Of a stretch of 64,000 nt of DNA, positions 50,501-62,500 are shown piece after piece. The notes under the pieces are model-generated. The model did no database searches, had not been told where the DNA came from, and was given only the letters and a program-made list of their open reading frames with translations. The position numbers and the translations under genes are program-made. The DNA lies in the NCBI GenBank assembly GCA_021229015.1, contig CM037783.1:30733234-30797233 (forward strand). Direction: 5' to 3'. This stretch comes from Solen grandis. Taxonomy: Eukaryota > Mollusca > Bivalvia > Adapedonta > Solenidae. Each line of letters starts with the position of its first letter. Within the stretch, counting starts at the first letter, position 1.

Positions 50501-53500
50501 ACAATCACAATATCAAGTATTTTGTGTACATCAAGGGCCATAACTTCTAAGTCATTCACGCAATAATGCTGAATATCGAACTCATCCGCGATTTTATGGC
50601 CATGCACATGTGTGGAAAGTTTGAAAAGGATTGGTCTAACGGTATTGAAGTTAGAGCCCAGACAATCACAATTTCAAGTATTTTGTGTACGTCAAGGGCC
50701 ATAACTTCTAAGTCATTCAAGCGATAATGCTGGATATCGAACTCATCCGTGATATTATGGCCATGCACATGTGTGAAAAGTTTGAAAAGGATTGGGCTAA
50801 CGGTATTGAAGTTAGAGCCTGGACAATCACAATTTCAAGTATTTTGTGTACATCAAGGGCCATAACTTCTAAGTCATTCACGCGATAATGCTGGATATCG
50901 AACTCATCTGCGATATTATGGCCAAGCACATGTGTGAAAAGTTTGAAAAGGATTGGACTAACGATATTGAAGTTAGAGCCCGGACAATCACAATTTCAAG
51001 TATTTTGTGTATGTCAAGGGCCATAACTTCTAAGTCATTCACGCGATAATGCTGGATATCGAACTCATCCGAGATATTATGGCCATGCACATGTGTGGAA
51101 AGTTTGAAAAGGATTGGGCAAACGGTTTTGAAGTTAGAGCCCGGACAATCACAATTTCAAGTATTTTGTGTACGTCAAGGGCCATAACTTCTAAGTCATT
51201 CACGCGATAATGCTGGATATCGAACTCATCCGAGATATTATGGCCATGCACATGTGTGGAAAGTTTGAAAAGGATTGGGCAAACAGTATTGAAGTTAGAG
51301 CCCGGACAACAAATGTTCCACGCCCGCCCGCCCGCCGTGAGTGTTCACATAATACGCCCCATCTTAAGATGGGCGTATAATAAATCAATGGAAAACTTAG
51401 GGAAATAGGGTCGATTTTAACATGTGATAACATGTGATGACGTCATTTCCGGTTCTTTATTTATCATGGACTTCCGGTTAAGGAGTTCAAAGTATACATC
51501 TCACTTTGAGCTTTTCATAGCTATGAAAATGATTCAAATCAGTTTACAACTAAGGAAGATAGAGTCATTTTTACATTTGATGACGTCATTTCCAGTTTTT
51601 ATTCATCATTGACTTCCGGTTAAGAGAGTTCAAAGTAAAGATCTCACTTTGAGCTTTCCATTGCTATGAAAATGATTCCAATCGCTTAATAACTAAGGGA
51701 GATATTACCTTTTAACATTGTACCTTTAAAAAAATGGGTGGGGGAAATCAATAAAATCGATAACTGACAATAATTCGATTGAAAATCAAAATAACAGATT
51801 TATTCAAATGACTAAATGCTAGAGCAGAAAAAAAGAAATATTGATGTTTTTTTTGTATGATATAACAAAAATCGATAAATAATCAATATCGGATCAATCA
51901 TGATTTTATTTTTAATTAAAAAAAATAAATTGAGTTCTAAAATAAATTTTTTTAATCAATAATTAATCCATATCAGATCAATCATGTGTTTAGACTTAAT
52001 TTGCACTCAAACAATATCAATCAATTGATTTCTGAAATCAAAATAACAAAATTCGTTCAATGTTTTATACTTGTATACGAATGGTATATAATTTGGTTAA
52101 ATGAAAGAGTTAATGTATTTTTTTAATTTGTTTTTTCTGCTGCAAGCACCCCGCTCCAGGATTATGTCGATTACACACAAACATGTGTTTTAAGTTAGAG
52201 AAGCCCAAAACATACATTTCGTTCACAGACATCATAAAACATTTTTTTTTCACGCGCAGAGTACACAGTTTTTTTCTATGAATGTTCTTAGAGTGATCAT
52301 TTGGAATCTGTTGTGCAGGAAATTTCTAAAGACAAATGGATATACATGTCATTAACTTTTTGGAAATTCTGTTGTGTGATATAAAAAAAATGGATGCTGA
52401 GGAAAAAAGGTAGGTGATTTATATATTAAAAAGTTTACCTTACTCGGCATGTCCATTCATTTCCAGAACCATGAACACATTCTATGATTTTGTTTGAATA
52501 GTGTGCGTGTGTGTGTGTGTGTATATACGCCTCATAGGTTTATGGAGTAAAAATGATTGCTAGTTGTTGTGCAATGCCATGCCTATTCATGGAATGAAAC
52601 ATGTTATTGGTTGCGATTCTGCATTTCTTTTTTGATTGGTTGTTGATCTAAGTCACAATCTTTAAACAACATGTCTAGACATGTTCAATCGACATAAAAT
52701 GAAGACATTGCATTGGTCGGTTTAAATTGTAAACCAGTTATCTCTGGTTTACTCAAGTTGTATACTGGAAATACATTTCCAAGAATAATTACCGGAAATA
52801 CTTTGACTTAAAATGGTATATCACGTGTGTGTGTGTGTGTGTGTGTGTGTTTGATAGAGAGAGAGAGAGAATATATAACATGAATATGTTACATGTATAC
52901 ATGTACGTGCTCATGTACTTCATTAAATTTGATACAAGTTTAAGTATGAGAATGTGCTTATATAATCATATACAAACTCTACAGAAATTAAGAGAAAGAG
53001 AGAATTAAACAAATGGAGGTCAATAAGTGTGTTACTCCAGATTTGTGTATACACATGTATACATGTATGTGCTCATGTACTTCATTAAATTTGATACACG
53101 TTTAAGTATGAGAATGTGCTTATATAATCATATACAAACTCTACAGAAATTAAGAGAGAGAGAATTAAACAAATGGAGGTCAATAAGTGTGTTACTCCAG
53201 ATTCAAAGTAAAACGTATTCATGCATGATAGGTAAGATGTTTTTCTTTCTGTTGGTATATAGGTCACTTTGTATGTGATTATGAAATGTACTGGTGCCTG
53301 CTTTAACTGATTTCAATATTCGCAAGTCATTATGTTGAAATAACGTGTAAAAGTGTGTTCCACACACACACCTGAATTCTGAGGAATTGATCTTTATTTC
53401 CGTTTCATGTTGAAATAACGTGTACAGACATGTTCAAAAATTGTGTTCCATGCCCTACACGTCCGAGTTCAGGGAAATTGATCTTTATTACTGATTGTTT

Positions 53501-56500
53501 CATGTTAACGTGTACAGACATGTTCAAAAATTGTGTTCCAATATTGTTTGATATATTTTTTATTATATTTACTCAATGCTTGTATAGTCCATGACTCTAT
53601 ATGTTTTTTTCATTTATTGTATGATGATCATAAGTTGATCATTGTATAAAGACTATATTGGTTTTGTATAGTCCCCATCTAGGGCTGAGAACCTGACCCC
53701 CAATATCCGCGATTAACCCCTATGACTGAATATACAAGTCAGCTCTGTATATTATTGGGACTATCAATACCCCATAATCAATAGCACCGCCATACAGTTT
53801 CAATATGGCCGCCACGCTATACACACAGTAGAGTCTAAACTAAAATAACCACCTACGCATATGACTTTTATTTCCAGAATTGCTGTTAAATTAAACATTT
53901 CAAGCCGCATGGTAGTTGTGATGACTATTTTTTTGTAACATTTTTATAACTTTTGTAAACCTTTATAAAAAACATTGGATCATATTTTAATGAAAAACTA
54001 TTTTTGAAGAGAATTTGAAAAAATGATGACAATTGAGATATATTCTCTCTCGAGACCTTTGGGTTGGCCCTGATAAGGGCCGTTGTTTTCACAGAGTAGT
54101 GGTTACTCATGACTGTCTATGAGTTTCTTCAGCAGATATTCAACATGTTCTAAGGTGATGAAATGTGCTTCAATGATATTTAAGATATCATCGTAGTATA
54201 GATCAGTACAGTAACATTCACTCAATTTGGCTACGATACTCCTGAGTGTTGTTGTTATTTTAAGCGTACGTTGGTATCGGTCCTGTATTTTGTCCATGTC
54301 AGCTATGCAGTCGTTGTCCATGTTAGTTATATGTGACTTATCCATCGCACAGCCTGGTAACGAATGACATGAAATCATTTTGTTTAATAATTTTATTACT
54401 TGGTTTTGACAATTGTAAAAAATATCCTTTCGAGACATCTGGGTTGGCCCTGAAAAGGGCCGTTGTTTTTTTTCTCTCTACTTCTTACTCTTTTTGCTAT
54501 TTTGGATATCTTTACAATGGGCTCCAAGTCCATACCTATACTCAAATGACTAAATGTTAGAGCAGAAAAAAGGCCATGCATTTAATTACTTTCACAGCTG
54601 GATGCCACTTCATGTTCATACCGAATATCCGGTGTTGGGGAAAAGTGAATAACTTTCACAGCAGGGTTCCCATGATCACAGAGTGCATGTTCAGACATGA
54701 TTCTTCCGATCCATGCATTTAATGACTTTCACAGCTGGATGCCACTTCATGTTCTTACCGGAGATCCGGTGTTGGGGAAAAGTGAGTAACTTTCACAGCA
54801 GGGTTCCCATGAACACAGAGTATGTTCTCACGCTTTGGATTAAAAATAGAGACCGGAAACACTTTGACCATAAATGGAAAACACATTAGAGTAGTTACCG
54901 GAAATGTACTCATTCTCTTGGAAGATAGGGAACTGTTCACATCGTAAGTGTTTCTCTTTGAAAATAATGTATCATTTTATTTTGACTTATGTATTTATTG
55001 AGTTTTTCTTATTTTCTATATTATATATTTATACATTTATTCTTACTTATTTTAATGTATTTTGTTCCCTTTTTTTTAAAAGTAGTGATTTTACCCATTG
55101 TATTTTCTATTTATTGCTGCCATTTTTTTTTCTCATACGGTGTTTGAATTGTCCATTGTATACCATGGGTCTCCGCCTAGGGCTGAGGACCTGACCCTCA
55201 ATGTCCGTGATTAAGCCCTATGACTGAATATACAAGTCAGCTCTGTATATTATTGGGACAAACATGAGGTCATTCTACCGATAAGGTCATTCTAACTATA
55301 GATCATAATGTCATTCTAAATATAGCTCATGATGTCATACTATAATCCAAAATGACCACCACGCATGCGCAATACACACATAAGAAATCAAATGGCCGCC
55401 TACAACATGGCCACTACACGTCATACCCTAAAATGCTTATATGCAAATGAGTTACTATAAATAGTAACAAAGATGGCCGCCCACCTAGAAAGGAGGTCAA
55501 GTTTGTTTGCCCGTAAAGAGATGACTTTACTACTAATACATCTGTAAACACTGGAAAGGTACATTTTGGATTTAATTAAAAGTTTGTACCCACTTGTCAA
55601 AACATTTGCTAACCGAAGGCGAAAATGACAACACCGGATATCCAAATTCAATGCCCTCTAGCGGGAAAAATATACGTGCACCTTTTTGCGTGACCTGGAA
55701 AATATCAATTGAAATACTAGTACTATGAATGAAATTGTGTGACGTAAGCCAGTGAGTGAAGCAGTTCTTATACGAATATGGCAAATTAGTTTATGTCGTT
55801 CGGCCTTTACAGCTACAAGATCCATTTGATGAGGGATATAAATAAAACGGTTCCAAATTACAAGCCACACTTTCTCCTTTACTGTTCCAGTTTATGCGTA
55901 ACGCAACATTAGGACTCTCTGTCCTTTGATTGTGTTTGCAAGCAAATTTGTTCTATTAAATCCTACCATCTTTATGAATTAATCTTATTAAACACATTAC
56001 CTGTCTACATCAGCCTAACCCTAACCCTAATCTTTTTGAACAATAAATAAAGGACTGAGAGTCCTAATGTTGCGTTAAGCATGCTTGAATTGTTCTAAAA
56101 GTATCTTTTCTTCGAACTAATGGAAATGTGATATATTCGCTAAAGATTTCGTGTTTCTAAACTCACTACTGCATGTTTTGGTGTGCCTGTGAAAATTCAA
56201 ACGTATACGGTACATTACATTTTATGTGACATGCACGTTTCATTCGACCGTATATATCATACGTTTGATATATTCGGTCGAATTGTTCACTCGTGTTATA
56301 TATGCAAATTCCATGACATCTACGGTTCAAATGACTTACAGTTCTCATCCGTCATGTACAGCGTATTCAAGACAGCTAAAAGCTTGCTGAATTTGTTCTC
56401 TCGAACAGTTGTGTATATATGATTAAATTGAATTTCTCTATGTTTGAATGGAACACATTGTAAAATTAATTTCACTGTACTCATTTAAATATAGTCACAT

Positions 56501-59500
56501 TTTATTAGGAATTACCACCTTTGGAACGAGGTTTGGATGAAGCGCCCTGACATAGATGGATATGATAACAAAATGGACGGCTGGCAAGTGATCGATGCCA
56601 CACCCCAGGAGAGAAGTGACGGTAAAGTCTGTCTTTATTTGTATACAAAACTGTCATTTACATATTAACTACAACCTTATTAAAATAAAATTAATTAATT
56701 AAGAGTTCCAATAGATTCTCTTCTAGGCCTCTGTCGCTGCCTCACATAATATATTTATGTCACGGTACCGATAACTGACTATAGGGGAGAATCATGAGCA
56801 CGGGGCCGGGTAGCTCAGTCGATTGAGCATTCGCCCGCCCCGTGTTCGAATCCAAGTCAAGTTTTTTTTCGCTCAATGTGGGGCAATTACATTATAGTTC
56901 TACAGTGTATACTGCCGGGATCAACGCTGGGTGCCAAATGTCACAGGTTGAGAATAATGTGCACCCTGACCGGGACTCGAACCTGGGGCCTTTCGCTTAC
57001 AGGGCGATGCTCTACCAACTTTTACAAACTTTTACCAACTCCCCAAATATGAGTTAAAGATAACATACCCCTCCGCCATTTCCAGTTGGACCAGAGAACA
57101 AGGTGATAGCTACGGCCTCAAGTTGGGCGTCAAATATAACCAGGTGAGAAAAGGGCCACAGCGATCACATTAAAAAGAGCATATATTTTCATATGGGCCT
57201 TTTCAATACAGCATAATACATTATAATCGACTCTCTAGATCGACAAACCATGCAGAACTGATGTTATAATATTGTCTGTGACGTCACAAGTCTTTATATT
57301 TGCAGGAATTTACAGATGTGGTCCAAGCCCTCTTTACGCCATCAAGAATGGCATCGTCAACGTTCCCTTTGATACCGGCTTTATTTTCGCGGAGGTGAAC
57401 GCTGACGAAGTGCACTATGAGCCGGAAGGCAATGGTTACCGACCTGTGCAAATCAAAACTTCCAAGTAATTTCCTTTATATTGTTCATTCTTTTATTTAA
57501 ATGTGTATTGGGTTCATGGCTCGTAAACTATACATGGTATGGACTTGAAACTATACATGGTATGGACTTGAAACTATACATGGTATGGACTTGAAACTTG
57601 ACATATAAATAGATGGCGTATACCATATATACAGAAAGAGGGGAGAGAGAGAAAAAAGGAGAGAGTAATGCAATTAGGAAAAATGCAATGTCCAAGAACA
57701 ATAAGTATACGTATCTCTGTTGTTTTATTTACTTTTTTATTTTTCATGATTTTTGTTGGGAGCAAACTTATAAACAAAAAGAAAGGTTAGGACTCAGATA
57801 ACTTGTAACCTATATAGAGAAGGACAAAAGGGTATAAATGTGAAACCTAAAACACGAATAGACAGCGAGTAGCAAGGCTGCAATGACTAAGACTAGCACT
57901 CTACCCGATTCTTTTTTTCGGCGTAAGCTGTATAAAATGGATTTTGACCTATTTCTTGAACCAATCTAATCTTGGTTAACATCCGAAGAGTTCGAAAAAG
58001 CACTCGTTTCATTTGTTTGCATAAATTATTTTAGGATATTCCATCATAAAGGTGCATATATTTCTGCATGATTGTCAACTGGCAAATAACACACTAATCT
58101 ATCTAATCAAAAATGAAAAACATCCATTTGAAAAATTCAAACATAAAAACCGCCCAGCTGAAAAAGTAGACACTTGTGAGTCTTTAGAAAACGTAGTTAA
58201 CCTTGATAATGGACTCGTCCCTCTAGGTCACAAAAACCCACAGTGTATATTTGTAGCAACAACCTCCTTAGCGCAGTTAGTTAGGTGCTCGTTTGCTAAA
58301 CTAAGGGCCCCGAGATCGAGTCCCACTGACTGCACTACTAGTTTTGATTATACTACTTTTTTTTCAGCAACTGCCAGCAATATTATATCAAATATATCAT
58401 ATTGTAACACTTTTTCTGTCTTTAACTTTTGTATCTTTGTTGTTTTTTCTTACACAGAATATCTTTTTTAAAGATATTTCTTGTTTTTAATTATCTCTCT
58501 ATATCTATTTTTAATGATTTTTGTCCAGCTTAGCATTATATATGGAATAACGTTCTATATTAGACATACTTACTCCACTTATGAATGGCTTTAAATTGAC
58601 ATCAATTATTTTACACCTGACCCTTTGGGGTGGTGCCAAAAGATGTTTATCTCAGGTGGCAGCATAGTGTTTGTCGAATACATTTTGTCCAATTTATATT
58701 TGCACTACTGCTTTGTCCAATGAAAATCCCTCTTTTCTAAGTAGATCAATATTTTAATGCATTTGAAATTTTATTTCAATAAGTACTTCCTTTTTGTAAA
58801 GTTGCAATATTACCCAAAATCAATGCAATAAATACAAAAAATGTGAAAATATGAAAATTCAGTCTCTCTTTGGCGATATGTAAAATATTGCCTCTGTACC
58901 CCAGTTGATGTCGATAGAAAATGACTGTAAGAAATTAATTCTTTTACCCCTTGACGACGATGTCAGAGCTGTGTCACGTAGTTAGATTGAATGAAATCAT
59001 AAACGTTTGTTGGTCCTCATGTATAACCCGTGCATGGTCAAACTCCATTTAGTAGTTACCTCACCTTACAGTTGTAGATACCCACTGCCACCACAAGTAA
59101 AAATTAACAGAATTTAGCTTATTTTTCTTTTTTCCAAAAAAAATAATAGTTTACTGCGAGTGTCATTTCCCTAAGTATGTATTCTTTAATAAACATCAAA
59201 TATCGCCTCGTGGTAACAAAAAATTATTTTAAAAATATTTTTGTTGTTGTGACAGCAGACGGAGACGCCATTTTGTTAATTTACCATCATCACGTGACAT
59301 TTGTGACTGCAGTGATTTTTTTTTTGCTTGCAAGTGAGATCACTGTGTGGAGTTTGGTGCATGGTAACACGATTCCCTTGTGAAAGTTGGGTGTGTTTAT
59401 ACTTCATGTGTCAGGCACCTGTTCCTTAGGGAAAATGAATATGAATTAAAATGTTCTCTAGTTGCATTACATTTGTTTTTCATCGGAAAGTTGAGCCCTA

Positions 59501-62500
59501 TACTCCCAGATGCAGAAGTGGTGCACGCGCTTCTATTTTTAGATGTCTTGTATTTATATTCATGTAAAATACGAAGTTTCCGGAACTTGTTAGAGGTGAC
59601 ATGCACAACTCTTTTTTTATGTCGAGGGAACGAGATGATAAGTCGAGGGAACGAGTTAATTATTCCGAGGGAACGAGATAATAAGTCGTGGGAACGAGTT
59701 AGTAATCTCGAGTGAACGAGATAATAAGTCGAGGGAACGAGATAACAAGTCGAGGGAGCGACTTATTATCTCGAGGGAACGAGTTAGTTAACCAACAAAT
59801 ATTGCAATTAAGAGTCCGTATGTTAAGTCCGTGTTTATTTGTTTAATGATATTAACGGTCCATCGACAATAATTCTGTAACTGAGACAACCTCCAGACTA
59901 ACTGAATACGTTCAGAATTAAATCCTTAACTGTTTTGATATCACTTAAAATTTCTCCTTTCCAAATCAAACGAGTACAAAAAAATTATGTGATTAGCTTT
60001 ACGGAAACGGACGTGTCCTGTGTGTTCAGCATAACATAATTTGGCGATTAGAAAGTCTTTCTCGTAAATATATAACAATATGATCGTCTTTAAATATCAT
60101 GAATGACAATTGTAACGAGTAATATGATTGGTTGACTAACTAGTTCCCTCGAATTATTATCTCGTTCCTTCGACTTATGATTTCGTTCCCTCGATTTATT
60201 ATCTCGTTCTCTCGAGATAATAAGTCGTTCCCTCGACTTATTATCTCGTTCCCTCGAGATAACAAGTCGTTCCCTCGAGATTACTAACTCGTTCCCACGA
60301 CTTATTATCTCGTTCCCTCGACTTATTATCTCGTTCCCTCGAGATAACAAGTCGTTCCCTCGAGATTACTAACTCGTTCCCACGACTTATTCGTTCCCTC
60401 GACTTATTATCTCGTTCCCTCGACATAGTAAGTCGTTCTCTCGAGATGATTAACTCGTTCCTTCGACTTATTATCTCGTTCCCTCGACTTATTTTCTCGT
60501 TCCCTCGACATAAAAAAGGAGAAGTGCGTGTCACCTCTATGCCACCGTAGTACAATGTATTGTAGATAGTCCGTAGATAATATAAGGTATCAGGCATTTA
60601 TTTATTTACATTTTCTTTACCGAAGGTACATCATAGATTTTGAATGTCCATGGTTTGTTACAAACTCTGAGTTTTAAAATATTCGAGCTATATTGACGTA
60701 TCTGTAGTACACGTATTGCATCTTTAATATCTCCTTCATGAATCACGGTAATATCTCCTTCATGAATCACGGTAATATCTCCTTCATGAATCACGGTAAT
60801 ATCTCCTTCATGAATCACGGTAATATCTCCTTCATGAACCACGGTAATATCTCCTCCATGAATCACGGTGCATAACCATATCGGCGGGCTCTCGCACCTG
60901 TCACATTTAACCATAGTCAATAACATACTGAAAACATAATTAAATGTTTTGTAATGGACAATAAATAACATTTTCAGAGAGGTTGCTCTAGTTGGTAAAA
61001 AGTGATGTGCAGAGAGACCTCCCGTGCACCATGAAAACAGAAAGTAGGGGCTTATCATGAAATTAACATAAATGTCGGCCAATTTATCGGTATCTCCTTG
61101 AAAAATATACCTAAAAGAATACGTACGATGTTCATATTATGGACGTAATCAAAGCAATAATTCGCTAAGGTCTGAAGAAAGTACCGAGGTTGTGTTCCAT
61201 GTTGGTACATCACTAAACTGTTTGTCCAAGTTTCAGAGCGCAGTCGCTGATAATTGAAAAGTTTACACGCATATACATAGTAAATATATTCTAATATTCC
61301 GTGTACTTCTTAATATTGAGCAACTCACCTGTTAAAAGTAACCATTGATCCCTTTTTCCGCAGATAGTCTGGTTCCTTGCCGCACTTCAACCGTAGGTAG
61401 TGTCAGGGGCAGGTAATCCATACCAGACTATTACCGCAGAGAGCCCGCCGATATGGTTATGCGCCGTATAAATGGTTCCCTGTTGTACACAAGCTCCATT
61501 TATTTTATCATACAAATCAAACCTTATATCACCAAGTTATGATCATCGCAAACTATAGCTCGTTTGGTTGGTTGATAAGCGGCGAGCTGTAACCACGGAG
61601 TAAAAATAATAAAATAAACGTTCAGTAATACAGACGATGGATTCAAAACTCAGCTGTTTTTCATACAAAAAGGTCGAGGTATTGTCATCACTTTGGTGTC
61701 ATCCTTGACGTTAACATTGGCCCTTACTTCTAAACTATTAAACCCTTACATACTTGTTCCCTGTCATAAGGGCTACATTTCAATCAAGGGCCATAACTAT
61801 CATATTCATTCTGACCCCCTTCTGTCGTCAAACTTCACATACTTGTTCTCATTCCCACCAAGGGCCAAAAAATCCCCATTTTTTTTTACCATTTTCACCA
61901 AATTTATGTCTTTTTTTTTGAAGAACAGTGAACAAGTTTAACCTTGACAATAACTTCTAAACTATTAAACCTTCTTTCATCAAACTTCACATTCTTGTTC
62001 ATTATCACATAGGGCTATATTCTAATCAAGGGACATAACTCTTAGGCCCATTTGATCAAATTCATCTCATCTTCTAAAATACACTTACTTAAAACACTTG
62101 TTAACCATAATAAAGGCTGCACAAATGACTGTCCTTCCTTCTGTCGTCCCTCCGTCTGTCCATCTGTCTGTCAGTCATTTATAGTTCACCAAACTACAGC
62201 AATCCATTTGCAAATTGATTTTTTTTTCAATTTTCTTTTTCATCTTTAGACAAATACAGGGGGCCTCCGTGGCCAAGAGGGTAAAGTCGCTGACTTTAAC
62301 ACTCACTCAGCCCCTCACCGCGTGGGTTCGAATCCCGGCAGGGTCATTCGGATTTTCATGTGAGGAAGCCTTTCAGCTGGCTTGCGGTAGGATGCCACCG
62401 TGCATTCGGGGTCTTCCTCCTCCTGTAATTAGCTGGACGTCGCTATATGACTGAAATACTGTCGAAGCGATGGTAAACTCAAATAGTCAAGTCAAGTCAA

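Larger units (their letters stand above)
47357..55534. mobile_element. Polinton/Maverick-type (adintovirus-like) element, internally deleted
   Basis: Seen in sequence: long terminal inverted repeats (left 47357-48212, right 54534-55534), AG...CT termini, a 6-bp duplication AATACA, and minus-strand ORFs including an A32/FtsK-like packaging ATPase remnant with an N-terminal C2H2 finger. Known for Polintons: 15-20 kb, TIRs of 100-1000 bp or more, AG terminus, 6-bp duplication, and genes for PolB, integrase, ATPase, protease and capsid proteins. This copy is 8.2 kb and shows no PolB, integrase, protease or capsid gene, so it is a deleted, non-autonomous and largely decayed relic. Later insertions include a pearl/HINE-like element at about 50,107-51,380. 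It lies in a transglutaminase intron. Confidence 0.85.

Noticed and set aside
50353..51433. Series of 70-codon minus-strand ORFs with near-identical sequence
   Set aside because: They follow the 161-bp DNA repeat, overlap each other and change frame from unit to unit. They are repeat by-products, not a gene family.
56799..56870. Possible tRNA gene
   Set aside because: The head GGGCCGGGTAGCTCAGTCGA looks good, but the anticodon region is deleted before the B box.
58263..58334. Possible tRNA gene
   Set aside because: A- and B-box-like words exist, but the acceptor stem cannot pair and the anticodon arm is irregular; it is a tRNA-derived relic.
60090..60597. Minus-strand ORFs rich in ISRGNE/SRERDNK words
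   Set aside because: They are translations of the TCGAGGGAACGAG palindrome array in a MITE.
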